DNA of 47,048 nt, taken from assembly GCA_947345935.1 (NCBI GenBank), contig CAMZZN010000001.1:1-47048 (forward strand), written 5' to 3'. The notes beneath the pieces were generated by a model. It saw nothing but the letters and a program-made list of their open reading frames with translations. It had not been told where the DNA came from and did no database searches. Source of the stretch: an uncultured Ruminococcus sp. (GTDB lineage: Bacteria; Bacillota; Clostridia; Oscillospirales; Ruminococcaceae). Below are positions 34,117-42,717 of the stretch, one piece after another. The first letter of the stretch is position 1; every line of letters starts with the position of its first letter. The position numbers and the translations under genes were made by a program.

Positions 34117-35982
34117 TTATTTTAATTCTGATACGAGATGGAGAAGATACTTCTGTATCTCCAATGCATCAAGATTGGTCAGACCGTCGCCGTCTCCGGT
34201 AACATCAGCATTTACATATCCTTGTTCTGTAATATGATTTTTATCGCTGCCGGCTATTCCGTATACATCCGGATTTCCGATAGCCTGCATAACAAGTATA
34301 GCATCGTTCAGCATGATATTTTTGTCGCAGTCGGCGTCGCCGGGAAGTGTTTTTTTATTATCTGGAGGAACAATGGGATCGTCGTCATTTCCGTTTATAG
34401 GATAGGATTTCAGATCGGGCAGTTCGTCAAGGGTAATGCAGTAGTCGCTGTTGTATATCTCGACGAGACTATCGACAGGATTGTTCTGTTCACTGGTGAG
34501 ATAATTCATATACCAGGGACAGAAGTAAAGCCAGCCGGCTTTGTCGTTGATAAGATTTTCCAGGGAGGGGATAGAATCGTTTTCTGACATTGCAACCATT
34601 TTCTGACCGTCAGTACTCTGTACCAGACTGTAGAAAGTGGAGGCGATAGAGCTGAGATTGGGCAGTCCGTCAACGGCGTTGTATTTATCGTAGCCAATTA
34701 TGTCGACAACGTCGTCGCCTGGATACCAGTCTGCGGAAGTCGGGTAAGCATATCCGGTCCATATCCAGATCAGATTGTCAAGACTGTATTCGTTGGTAAG
34801 CTTATCATAAAGAAGTCTGTACAGCTTTTTGCATGGTTCTGCGCCCTCGGCTCCCCACCAGAACCAGCCGCCTTCCGCTTCGTGGAGAGGTCTCCATAAT
34901 ACGGGAACGTCGGCTTCTTTGAGTTTTGTAAGTTCTGCGGCAATAGCGTCGATATCGGCTAAAAGCTGTTTGTTTTCCCATGTTCCTTCTTCAAGTGCAT
35001 TAGTAATGCTGAATGTAGTGAACGGACTGTTTCCGGTGGATTCTACATAAAATGCAACATCGTCTCCGCCGTCTTCCGTTGACGGAACATTCCAGTGCCA
35101 AGTCAGTGTGGCAATGCCTTTATATTTGTTTACCCATTCGATAGCACGCTCCGGAGCGTGATCCGTCCAGTTGGTGTTTGCACGGTATGCAAGGAGATCG
35201 ATTCCACGAATAGCAGGCTGTTTGCCTGTTTTGTCAAGGATATACTCAAACTCTGCTTCGTTGTCCTTTATAAATGTATCAGGGTCTGACCAGAGGTTAT
35301 AATTGTGTTCGCCGCAGTATTCCTGCTGACCGGCAATTATGTGTTTGCCGTATTGATCGCAGAGATAACTGTACAGCCTTTTTGCGGAATCTGAAGCATT
35401 AGGATTGGAGAGCGTTCTGACCGGAGAGAGATTTGAAAGTTTTTCGTCTGCTGGAGCGAGAGTCAGATAATCAAAAAAGGTGTATCCCCAGTAACCCTTG
35501 AGTTCAATGGTGTTTTTTCCCTTTCTGAGATTTACAACGCCTCCGGAAGTTTCCTCGAATTTTAAATTGTGAATAAAGCTCAGTTCACCCTGATTTACGC
35601 CGTTTACCTGGAGATACTGTACTTTTTTGTTGGTATCGTAGGGCTCACAGTAGCAGATATTCATTTCGTAAAGTCCTGCTTCGGGGACGTCCACTTCAAC
35701 GCTGACGGTCGTTCCTTTCTGGTCAAGGTATGAGAATCCGCTTCCGGAGAAAGAAGTGAGATCCATCTCTTCACCGCTTCCGTCCTCCTGTGTATTGCCT
35801 TTCCATCCCTCGGTATGTATTTTTCCGCCGGATGTAGAGCCGTCTTCAAATTCGTATTTCAGCACGCCTGTTTCGGCTGAAACGGGATTTTTCTCAGGTG
35901 CCGACTGAGAAAATACTGTTCCCGTCATTAAAACAGCTGCTGCAAACGTGGTTGAGAGGGTTTTTGTAATAGTTTTTTTCAT
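34117..35982 (-). CDS. Cellulosomal GH26 beta-mannanase-type enzyme with CBM35-like module and dockerin
   Basis: A 621-residue secreted enzyme. Signal peptide about 1-36. A CBM35-like module spans about 40-178 (LKYEFEDG, GLYEMNICY, NTIELKGYWG). The GH26 domain spans about 185-525; the acid/base is Glu368 in WRPLHEAEGGWFWWG and the nucleophile Glu467 in AMSENDS. A dockerin occupies 548-621. The likely substrate is beta-mannan or glucomannan, judged from the family. ATG 35982 is chosen because it starts MKKTITKTL and is preceded by GGAAG; five extra residues upstream have no support. It leads the operon with the GH9 gene, pairing mannan and cellulose attack. Confidence 0.93.
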   Translation of the reverse strand: MKKTITKTLSTTFAAAVLMTGTVFSQSAPEKNPVSAETGVLKYEFEDGSTSGGKIHTEGWKGNTQEDGSGEEMDLTSFSGSGFSYLDQKGTTVSVEVDVPEAGLYEMNICYCEPYDTNKKVQYLQVNGVNQGELSFIHNLKFEETSGGVVNLRKGKNTIELKGYWGYTFFDYLTLAPADEKLSNLSPVRTLSNPNASDSAKRLYSYLCDQYGKHIIAGQQEYCGEHNYNLWSDPDTFIKDNEAEFEYILDKTGKQPAIRGIDLLAYRANTNWTDHAPERAIEWVNKYKGIATLTWHWNVPSTEDGGDDVAFYVESTGNSPFTTFSITNALEEGTWENKQLLADIDAIAAELTKLKEADVPVLWRPLHEAEGGWFWWGAEGAEPCKKLYRLLYDKLTNEYSLDNLIWIWTGYAYPTSADWYPGDDVVDIIGYDKYNAVDGLPNLSSIASTFYSLVQSTDGQKMVAMSENDSIPSLENLINDKAGWLYFCPWYMNYLTSEQNNPVDSLVEIYNSDYCITLDELPDLKSYPINGNDDDPIVPPDNKKTLPGDADCDKNIMLNDAILVMQAIGNPDVYGIAGSDKNHITEQGYVNADVTGDGDGLTNLDALEIQKYLLHLVSELK

Positions 35983-36047
35983 AAAATTCACTTCCATAGC
36001 AGATCTGCGTGAAATTCAAGACAGATCGTTGTAATTTTTCTAAATTT

Positions 36048-36076
36048 ATAATATCACATTATTTATGAAAAATCAA
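36048..36076 (-). promoter_or_regulatory. Possible promoter of the GH26-GH9 operon
   Basis: On the minus strand TTGATT (36076-36071) and TATTAT (36053-36048), 17 nt apart, about 65 nt before the GH26 start in an AT-rich gap. Confidence 0.5.
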
Positions 36077-36133
36077 TAGTATCGGAGAAAAAACTTTACA
36101 ATTTTCATCATTTCGCAATATTTGAAAAACTTC

Positions 36134-36985
36134 TTAATTTCTGCTGTTTCTGAAAGCTGAGATAACTGCCATTATCAGAAAGAAAATACCGGCGAACATA
36201 AAAATACCAGGCAGTTCAACAGGGGAGTTTCTGCTTTCTCCGGGAGCGAAAGCGTCGGCTGCTGCCGGTTGTCCGGAAAAAATAAAGCCGTTTTGCACAG
36301 CGTATTCTTCTGCTGGCGATCCGACCTTTCCGATAATGGAAAATTCCGCAGCCACTCCGTTTTCATCATAACCCAGCGAATGAGCGCCGATATTATTTAC
36401 GGAATCCGGAATATAGATTTCTTTGACAGAGGGACAGCCAAAAAATGCGAGATCGCCGATATCTGTAAGGCGTCCGCTGAGGGATATATCAGAAAGGGAG
36501 GTACATCCGGCAAAGCAGAATTTCTGTATCTCCGTAATATTCTGCGGAATAATCACAGCATTAAGCGAAATGCAGTCACGGAAGCAGGAATCAGGAAGTA
36601 TTGTCAGATTTTCGGGGAGAATAGCTTCACGGAGCGAAGAACATCCGTAAAAGCATCCCATACCAATTTCTGAAACGCTGTCGGGAAGGCTTATACTTTT
36701 CAAGGATGTGCATCCGTAAAAGCAGTGATGTCCCATTTTTTCAAGGCCTGCCGGAAGAGAGATCGTTTTAAGTGATGTACATTTATAGAATGCATTATCA
36801 CGTATCTCGACAACAGGAGCGCCGTCTAATTCTGACGGAATATCCAGGTTTTCCGGTTCGCCTGTATACCCCGTAACGGTGGCTTTGCCATCTATTATGG
36901 TATATTCAAGATCGCCGGCGTGTGCGTTCAGACCAGAAAAATGCAGCATTAAAATAAGTATAGTGAATATAATTGACTTTTTCAT
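36134..36985 (-). CDS. Exported BspA-type leucine-rich-repeat protein with C-terminal membrane anchor
   Basis: A 283-residue protein with a signal peptide (about 1-23, ILILMLHFSGLNAHA). Residues about 45-215 contain seven or so LRR_5 repeats of 23 residues (CTSLKTISLPAGLEKMGHH and related, with regular Cys in FYGC, FRDC, FAGC). A hydrophobic segment at about 257-276 (GIFMFAGIFFLIMAVISAF) precedes a short basic tail NSRN. It is probably displayed on the outer face of the membrane for binding or adhesion; the ligand is unknown. RBS AAGGAG 7 nt before the ATG. It is divergent from spoIIR, with a 168-nt AT-rich gap and no convincing promoter. Confidence 0.85.
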   Translation of the reverse strand: MKKSIIFTILILMLHFSGLNAHAGDLEYTIIDGKATVTGYTGEPENLDIPSELDGAPVVEIRDNAFYKCTSLKTISLPAGLEKMGHHCFYGCTSLKSISLPDSVSEIGMGCFYGCSSLREAILPENLTILPDSCFRDCISLNAVIIPQNITEIQKFCFAGCTSLSDISLSGRLTDIGDLAFFGCPSVKEIYIPDSVNNIGAHSLGYDENGVAAEFSIIGKVGSPAEEYAVQNGFIFSGQPAAADAFAPGESRNSPVELPGIFMFAGIFFLIMAVISAFRNSRN

Positions 36986-37153
36986 TTTTTTCTCCTTGAC
37001 AAGTGATATTTATATTATAATTTATTTTAAGCGCAGAATTTGTCAGAAGCAGGGAACGCAAAAGAAATATGTTATTCGGTTTTTACGGCGGATGAATATT
37101 CTTCCTGGACGCAGCCAATGATATGAATGAAAATCAGAACAGAGGTGTTAAAA

Positions 37154-37762
37154 ATGACAAAACGCAATACGCTGCTGATAGCGGCGGGACTTATACTTAC
37201 GATCATTATTTCAAATTCCGTGAGTTTTATCAGGGACGGAAGACGGCTGGAGCAGCTGCGGAAAAGCGTACTTCGTCTCCATATTCTTGCAAACTCCGAC
37301 AGCGAAGAGGATCAGCGGCTGAAACTCTGCGTTCGTGACGCTCTCCTTGAACACAGTGAGGAACTCTTCGGCAGTTCCGGGAATCTGGAAGAAGCCGAAG
37401 CGGCTGCCCTTGAAGCAATGCCGGAAATTATATCCATTGCGGAAGAAACTTTAAGGGAGCAGGGCTGCCGTTCGTCAGTAACGGCAAAGCTTGCGGATAT
37501 AACTTTCGATGAGCGTGTTTACGGAAACATAACAATGCCGGCAGGAGAATATCGTGCGCTTCGTATTGAGATTGGCGAGGCGAAAGGACATAACTGGTGG
37601 TGCGTCATGTATCCGCCGCTGTGTCTGCCGGCAGCGGAAGATGTTGAAAGCCGTGATGAAAAGAAATATTTTGATGACGATGAACTCGATATAGTATATC
37701 ATCCCAAAAAATATCGTGTAAGATTTGCTATATGGGATAAAATTACAGATTTTTTCAGCTGA
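37154..37762 (+). CDS. spoIIR: Stage II sporulation protein R
   Basis: A 202-residue protein with an N-terminal membrane/signal segment (about 7-24). In Bacillus, SpoIIR is made in the forespore under sigma-F, is exported, and triggers SpoIIGA to process pro-sigma-E in the mother cell. The family motifs are plain: VLRLHILANSDSEEDQRLKL near residue 40-60, and EIGEAKGHNWWCVMYPPLCL near 140-160. ATG 37154 follows AGAGGTG by 7 nt; the frame opens nine residues earlier but without a ribosome binding site. No sigma-F promoter could be identified. It stands alone, between the LRR gene and the infC leader. Confidence 0.93.
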   Translation: MTKRNTLLIAAGLILTIIISNSVSFIRDGRRLEQLRKSVLRLHILANSDSEEDQRLKLCVRDALLEHSEELFGSSGNLEEAEAAALEAMPEIISIAEETLREQGCRSSVTAKLADITFDERVYGNITMPAGEYRALRIEIGEAKGHNWWCVMYPPLCLPAAEDVESRDEKKYFDDDELDIVYHPKKYRVRFAIWDKITDFFS

Positions 37763-37797
37763 TTTTTGTGGGAATATACAAAATAATCTAATTTACT

Positions 37798-37826
37798 TGA
37801 CAAACAGATCAAACAGGTGTATACTA
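37798..37826 (+). promoter_or_regulatory. Sigma-A promoter of infC-rpmI-rplT
   Basis: TTGACA (37798-37803), exact 17-nt spacer, TATACT (37821-37826). A near-consensus promoter for the translation operon, with a leader of about 165 nt. Confidence 0.9.
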
Positions 37827-37832
37827 AATCAG

Positions 37833-37990
37833 TAAACAAAGCAGAACTATGCGTTCTCACCGTAAGGCAATGCTTAAACGGTCGATATTAAACTGAATCC
37901 GGTCTTATTTGTATAGCCGGGATGAGTTAGTATTGTGTGAGTGCGGATATTTTCTGCACTCATTTTTGTTTTAATAAACTAAAGCTGGAG
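37833..37990 (+). promoter_or_regulatory. infC leader RNA, probable L20-type autoregulatory leader
   Basis: The leader between the promoter and infC contains a hairpin around 37858-37882 (ACCGT with ACGGT, and AAG with CTT), further pairing sequence, and a terminator just before infC. Firmicutes infC-rpmI-rplT operons are known to be repressed by ribosomal protein L20 through such a leader. The match here is by position and layout, not by a scored model. Confidence 0.65.
37938..37971 (+). terminator. Attenuator terminator before infC
   Basis: TGAGTGC (37938-37944) pairs with GCACTCA (37956-37962), followed by TTTTTGTTTT. It lies between the promoter and infC, so readthrough decides expression of the operon. 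Confidence 0.85.
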
Positions 37991-38000
37991 GTGCTTGACT

Positions 38001-38519
38001 ATTAGCAAACAGGAACTGCAGGTCAACGAAGAAATAAGAGATAAGGAAATTCTCGTAATCGACGATGACGGAAAGAAACTCGGAGTTTTATCTGCAAAAG
38101 AGGCACAGCAGATTGCCTTTGACAAAGACCTTGATCTCGTGAAAATTGCTCCGCAGGCAACACCGCCTGTGTGCCGCATCATGGATTACGGCAAGTACTG
38201 CTTTGAACAGGCTAAGCGTGAAAAGGAAGCAAGAAAGAATCAGAAAGTGGTTTCAATCAAGGAAATCAGAATGTTCTCTACAATTGATACTCATGACTAT
38301 GAAACAAAGGTAAATCAGGCTGTAAAGTTTCTCCAGGGAGGAGATAAGCTTAAAGTCTCGGTAAGATTCCGTAAGAGAGCTATCGCTCACCCTCAGCTGG
38401 GAGAAGAGCTGCTCAATCGTTTCAAGGAGGCAGTTTCAGCAGTCGGCACTGTTGATAAGCCGGCAAAAATGGAAGGACGCAGCATCGTTATGTTTGTTTC
38501 GCCCAAAGCCGGTAAGTAA
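38001..38519 (+). CDS. infC: Translation initiation factor IF-3, probable AUU start
   Basis: IF-3 binds the 30S subunit, checks the start codon and prevents early subunit joining. The protein has 172 residues from ATT 38001, with the N-domain motif LQVNEEIRDKEILVIDDDG, the linker PPVCRIMDYGKYCFEQ and the C-domain KMEGRSIVMFVSPK. The start is argued as ATT 38001: GGAGG (37987-37991) is 9 nt upstream, and the product reads M-S-K as in other IF-3 proteins. The alternative TTG 37995 is only 3 nt from GGAGG. AUU is the known start of E. coli infC and allows IF-3 to repress its own translation. No ATG or GTG is available nearby. Confidence 0.92.
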   Translation: MSKQELQVNEEIRDKEILVIDDDGKKLGVLSAKEAQQIAFDKDLDLVKIAPQATPPVCRIMDYGKYCFEQAKREKEARKNQKVVSIKEIRMFSTIDTHDYETKVNQAVKFLQGGDKLKVSVRFRKRAIAHPQLGEELLNRFKEAVSAVGTVDKPAKMEGRSIVMFVSPKAGK

Positions 38520-38531
38520 GGAGGATTTATA

Positions 38532-38735
38532 ATGGCAAAGGTTAAGGTTAAAACTCACTCAGGCGCTAAGAAGCGTTTTAAAATTACAGGAAACGGTAAG
38601 GTTAAGTATCAGCACACTAACAAGAGACACAGACTTACCCAGAAGGATACAAAGCGCAAGAGAATTGCTCGTAACGCAGGCGTTTGCGATACAACAAACG
38701 CACCTACGATCAAGAAGCTCGTTCCTTATATGTAA
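38532..38735 (+). CDS. rpmI: Ribosomal protein L35
   Basis: A 67-residue, very basic protein of the 50S subunit ([20 protein letters not shown] at the start, then the family-typical [12 protein letters not shown]). Length and composition are normal for L35. AGGAGG lies 7 nt before the ATG. It is 12 nt after infC, in the usual infC-rpmI-rplT order. Confidence 0.97.
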   Translation: MAKVKVKTHSGAKKRFKITGNGKVKYQHTNKRHRLTQKDTKRKRIARNAGVCDTTNAPTIKKLVPYM

Positions 38736-38790
38736 TCCGGTACGGACCGGTTGATCGTTTTCGTAATTTTTATTTTGGAGGTATAAGACT

Positions 38791-39144
38791 ATGGCACGTA
38801 TTAAAGGTGCAATGATGACTCGTAAGAGAAGAAATAAAACTTTAAAGCTTGCTAAGGGCTATTTCGGCGCTAAGAGCAAACATTTCAAGATGGCTAAGCA
38901 GGCTGTGATGAAGTCCGGTAATTATGCTTATATTGGCAGAAAGCAGAAGAAGAGACAGTTCAGACAGCTCTGGATCACAAGAATCTCAGCTGCTGCAAAG
39001 CTTAACGGCATGAACTACTCAACATTCATGAACGGCTGCAAGAAGGCTGGCATCACTCTTAACAGAAAGATGCTCTCTGAGATCGCTATCAATGATGCAG
39101 CAGGCTTTACCGCTATTGCTGACAAGGCTAAGGCAGCTCTTTAA
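38791..39144 (+). CDS. rplT: Ribosomal protein L20
   Basis: A 117-residue 50S protein needed early in ribosome assembly and, in Firmicutes, the repressor of its own operon through the leader RNA. The N-terminal basic stretch [20 protein letters not shown] and the later [20 protein letters not shown] are characteristic. RBS GGAGG is 10 nt upstream. It is followed by a strong terminator, which separates it from the AT-rich GIY-YIG gene. Confidence 0.97.
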   Translation: MARIKGAMMTRKRRNKTLKLAKGYFGAKSKHFKMAKQAVMKSGNYAYIGRKQKKRQFRQLWITRISAAAKLNGMNYSTFMNGCKKAGITLNRKMLSEIAINDAAGFTAIADKAKAAL

Positions 39145-39151
39145 TTCGACT

Positions 39152-39193
39152 AAAAACACGCTCCTTTATTATATTAAAAGAGCGTGTTTTTAA
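39152..39193 (+). terminator. Terminator after rplT
   Basis: AAAAACACGCTC (39152-39163) pairs with GAGCGTGTTTTT (39180-39191), a 12-bp stem with a 16-nt loop and its own T run. Confidence 0.9.
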
Positions 39194-39215
39194 ATAATAA
39201 AAAGAGGTTTTTAAT

Positions 39216-40505
39216 ATGGAGCATTTTGGATGTAGAGTAATGACAAAAGAGCCAAAGTTAACTCGTTCTAACTATGCGCCTATAACGTTAGCAACGAGAA
39301 AAAATGGCTTTAGGAAGCTTGGGATGTATTCAGTAGGTGAAAAAGGAAATTATTCTTCTATGGATGAAGCTTTATCAGTTTTTTTTAAAAATGAAGGAGA
39401 TGCTATAGTTGAAAAGTATATGATCGAATTGGATGAATATAAGAAACGCATAAATGATATAAAAACAAATGATAAGCTTGCCAAAGTATATTATGCAGGT
39501 TTTATTAATTTTGAACATAAAAGATGTATTAGTAATTTTTTTTCGCTTGGTTGTTTAAATTGGAAAGAAAAAAATTATATCAATGTTAGCTTTTATAAAT
39601 CATGGATGGAAAATTCCTCAGAAATTAAAAAAAAGTCTTGGAAAAAATTTGAAAAAAAATTAAAAAAAACAAAGTCAATAGAAGAATTTATATCATACAG
39701 TGAGCTTCTATCTTTACAATGGGGAGAAAAATTAATAAAAAAAGCAATTAAAAAAATATATTTAAACGAAGTCAAAGAATCGTTGTGTGAAGTTAAAGAA
39801 AAGTTGGATGAAGTTTCATTATATACTATTGAAGATATGCTTGAAAGTGATTTTTTAAAGCCTAAATGGATGCGTTCAGATAATACTTATCATTGGCCAA
39901 GTTCATGGAAAACAAATTTATTAGATATTCCATTATCAAGGATGAAAAAAATAGTTCAGGAAGAAAGATTTCCCTATCATACTGATGAAATTTGTGAAGA
40001 ATTGCAAAAAGATGCACTATATAATTTTGATTTGAATATGGCGTTTTATGAAAAATTAGACAGAAATGAGTTTAATGAAGAAATAGAACACTTTATATCT
40101 ACGAATACAAAATTTGTCGAAGTTAAGGATCTTAAGAAATATAAAAGTGCTACAGGTATTTATATAATGGTTCTTGATGAATATAAACAAATATATATTG
40201 GAATTACAAATAGTTCCAAACTTGGAATCAAAGGCAGGATACAGCAACATTGGAGTGCTACTAAAACGTTAGATCGTCTAATTTTTGGTGGTATTGACAA
40301 ATCTATTTTAAGTATTGATTCATTTAGGCACTTAGATACAACACGTATTTTTGTTTGTACAGATATTAACGAGGAAGATTTAGATTCTGAAGAATTTAAT
40401 CTCACAGAAAATGCTTTTTCGTCAAAATTTAAAGCCAATCGTGTTCCAGGTGGTCATTATGATCTTTTGGATATATTGACTTCAAAAAAATCAAGAGATT
40501 TATAA
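39216..40505 (+). CDS. Large protein with C-terminal GIY-YIG nuclease domain, probably acquired
   Basis: A 429-residue protein. Residues about 310-415 are a GIY-YIG nuclease domain: GIY at 314-316, YIG at 327-329, the catalytic Arg at 341 (KGRIQQHW), the metal-binding Glu at 398 (LTENAF) and Asn at 408. Residues 1-300 match nothing recognised; they are Lys/Glu-rich and probably helical, with a patch WMRSDNTYHWPSSWKTN around 225-240. This part may recognise DNA or a partner. The gene is much more AT-rich than its neighbours and uses many AAA, ATA and TTA codons, which points to transfer. RBS AAGAGG is 8 nt from the ATG. A role in defence, restriction or mobility is possible but unproven. No toxin or methylase partner is adjacent. 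Confidence 0.82.
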   Translation: MEHFGCRVMTKEPKLTRSNYAPITLATRKNGFRKLGMYSVGEKGNYSSMDEALSVFFKNEGDAIVEKYMIELDEYKKRINDIKTNDKLAKVYYAGFINFEHKRCISNFFSLGCLNWKEKNYINVSFYKSWMENSSEIKKKSWKKFEKKLKKTKSIEEFISYSELLSLQWGEKLIKKAIKKIYLNEVKESLCEVKEKLDEVSLYTIEDMLESDFLKPKWMRSDNTYHWPSSWKTNLLDIPLSRMKKIVQEERFPYHTDEICEELQKDALYNFDLNMAFYEKLDRNEFNEEIEHFISTNTKFVEVKDLKKYKSATGIYIMVLDEYKQIYIGITNSSKLGIKGRIQQHWSATKTLDRLIFGGIDKSILSIDSFRHLDTTRIFVCTDINEEDLDSEEFNLTENAFSSKFKANRVPGGHYDLLDILTSKKSRDL

Positions 40506-40624
40506 TAAGCTGTTGTGAAACTTTTGACATCGTGGTGAAGTATTAAGAAAATCCATTAAATATATTGAGGAAAAGTATAGCCAATTATTATTTGGGTTCA
40601 TATTATTGGTGATAGGTATATAGA

Positions 40625-41410
40625 ATGTTGGAAAATATAATCACATCTAAAGATAATTCTATTATAAAGCTGTATCAGAAGCTCTCGTCCTCGAAAAAGG
40701 AGAGGCTGCAATACGGCTTATTCGTGTTGGAGGGGCTGAGGATCGTTCAGGACGCACTCAGAGAAAAGTCCGGATTGTCGCATCTTATCTTTACAGCCGA
40801 CGCTTATGAAAAATATTCGGATATGCTGTTTCAGGCTGATTTGAGAAATACAAGAGTCGTTGTCATTTCAAATGAGCTTGGAAAGAAGATAGCTTCAACG
40901 GATAATACCCAGGGCATTTTTGCCGTATGCCGGATGCTCGTGGACAAAAAGCCGTTATTCCGTGAAAACGGACGATATATCGTTTTGCACTGTCTTCAGG
41001 ATCCGGGAAATTTGGGCATGATAATAAGAACGGCAGACGCACTTGGGATTGACGGCATAATTCTCTGCGGATGCTGCGATCTTTACAGCCCCAAGGTGAT
41101 ACGATCAACTATGGGATCGGTTTTCAGAGCTGATATATTTATTGAAAACGACGAGAACAGGCTTTTTGAGCTTCTTGAGAAAAACGGAGTATTGTCATCA
41201 GCCGCCGTAATAGACAGCGGTGCGCAGCTGCTGACAGAATGTTCATTTGAGGGTACCCATGCAGTGTTTATAGGAAACGAGGGAAATGGTTTGCCTCCTG
41301 AGTTATCGCAGCGATGCAGCAGACGTATAATTATTCCTATGAATGGAAATATCAATTCGCTCAATGCTGCTATGGCGGCGGGGATCATAATGTGGGAACT
41401 TAGAAAATAA
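40625..41410 (+). CDS. SpoU-family RNA 2'-O-methyltransferase (TrmH/RlmB-like)
   Basis: A 261-residue SPOUT methyltransferase that should methylate a ribose in rRNA or tRNA. A substrate-binding N-terminal domain (about 1-100, ITSKDNSIIKLYQKLSSSKK) precedes the knotted domain. All three SpoU motifs are visible: DPGNLGMIIRTADALGIDG (motif 1), VFIGNEGNGLPPEL (motif 2) and INSLNAAMAAGI (motif 3). The ribosome binding site is weak (ATAGG). A gene of this type directly follows the infC-rpmI-rplT region in some Firmicutes; here the AT-rich gene lies between. It is probably co-transcribed with dprA, 12 nt later. Confidence 0.92.
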   Translation: MLENIITSKDNSIIKLYQKLSSSKKERLQYGLFVLEGLRIVQDALREKSGLSHLIFTADAYEKYSDMLFQADLRNTRVVVISNELGKKIASTDNTQGIFAVCRMLVDKKPLFRENGRYIVLHCLQDPGNLGMIIRTADALGIDGIILCGCCDLYSPKVIRSTMGSVFRADIFIENDENRLFELLEKNGVLSSAAVIDSGAQLLTECSFEGTHAVFIGNEGNGLPPELSQRCSRRIIIPMNGNINSLNAAMAAGIIMWELRK

Positions 41411-41422
41411 GGGGGAATATGC

Positions 41423-42703
41423 GTGGATGATACAAAATACTGGATATGGCTTACAATGGTTTTCGGTGTTGGAAATCGCAGAATATGGGATACTGTAAAT
41501 ATATACGGCGACGCTGAAGATACTTATTCCGCACTTGTTTCCGGCGGAAGCGGTATTTCCATAACTCATACGGAAAAGCGGAATATAAAGAATGTCTCAC
41601 TTGAACAGGCTCAGAAGTATATCGAGCAGTGTGCCGGAAAGGGAATCAGTATAATCGGTTACGGAAGCCGTGAGTATCCTCCGCAGCTGCGCAATATTTT
41701 CAATCCGCCTGCAATACTTCACTACAGGGGAAATATTGCCTGTCTCACAGGTACGAGAACTATAACAGCCGTAGGAACGAGAACTCCGTCCGGTTACGGT
41801 GCAGATTCAGCCTATAAGATCTGCCGTCAGCTTGCCGGAGACGGTTTTGTGATAGTCAGCGGATTTGCAGTCGGAACGGATATTGCAGCACATATGGCGG
41901 CTGCGGACAGCAGACGTCCGACAGCCTGTATTCTGGGCTGTGGAATTGATGTGAATTATCCGAAGCCGAATATCAGATTTCGTGAGAAAATCCTTGAAAA
42001 CGGCGGCGTTTTTGTTTCGGAATATCCTCCGGGAACATCGCCGTATTCTCAGAATTTTCCGAAGAGAAACAGGATAATGGCTGCGCTCGGCAGATTGACT
42101 ATCGTATTTGAAGCTTCTCAGAAAAGCGGTTCGCTGATAACTGCAAATATGGCAGCCGACTGCGGCAGAGATGTCTTTGTGCTTCCTCCTGCGGATATAT
42201 TCGGGAATACCTATTCCGGCAATATAGCGCTTCTTCGTGACGGTGCACAGCCGCTTTACGGTACGGGTGAAATAATAGAATGTTTCAGTATCGGCGGATC
42301 GCTCGATGCGGAAGTACGGGCTGACCGTTATTCCTGTATGGGCGTATTAAGGAATTCCTCTGCGGATTGTGATAATAATGAGGATTCTTCAATAGATGTT
42401 ATAAAAACGTCCGGGAAGTCCGGCAGAAAAAGGCAGCAGCCGGAAAAACAGAATCAGGAAGATGAAAATGACGGATCAGTAATGGAAGAAGCCGAAGCTG
42501 TCGAACCTGTGCGAGCTTTGGAACTTACGGAAGTACAGCAGAGGATATGCTCGGCTCTTTCCGGGGAGAAGCTTCATATAGAAGTTCTTGCTCAGATTCT
42601 GGACACTGATCCTGCCGGACTCATGACGGAGCTGACTGAACTGGAGATCCTCGGAGCCGTTCGGCAGCTTCCCGGAAAAACGTTTGAATTATGTATTATT
42701 TAA
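41423..42703 (+). CDS. dprA: DNA processing protein DprA
   Basis: A 426-residue protein that binds incoming single-stranded DNA and loads RecA in natural transformation. After an N-terminal helical domain, the Rossmann-like DprA core is clear: VGTRTPSGYG (about 115-124), VSGFAVGTDIAAH (about 148-160), ILGCGIDVNYP, and FPKRNRIMAALGRLTIVFEA. A Ser/Glu/Lys-rich segment (about 315-355) leads to a C-terminal winged-helix (LTEVQQRICSALSGEKLHIE). GTG 41423 has GGGGGAA 5 nt upstream. dprA-topA-trmFO is a common Firmicutes order, so its presence alone does not show competence. Confidence 0.94.
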   Translation: MDDTKYWIWLTMVFGVGNRRIWDTVNIYGDAEDTYSALVSGGSGISITHTEKRNIKNVSLEQAQKYIEQCAGKGISIIGYGSREYPPQLRNIFNPPAILHYRGNIACLTGTRTITAVGTRTPSGYGADSAYKICRQLAGDGFVIVSGFAVGTDIAAHMAAADSRRPTACILGCGIDVNYPKPNIRFREKILENGGVFVSEYPPGTSPYSQNFPKRNRIMAALGRLTIVFEASQKSGSLITANMAADCGRDVFVLPPADIFGNTYSGNIALLRDGAQPLYGTGEIIECFSIGGSLDAEVRADRYSCMGVLRNSSADCDNNEDSSIDVIKTSGKSGRKRQQPEKQNQEDENDGSVMEEAEAVEPVRALELTEVQQRICSALSGEKLHIEVLAQILDTDPAGLMTELTELEILGAVRQLPGKTFELCII

Positions 42704-42717
42704 GGGGTTAAGTATAA

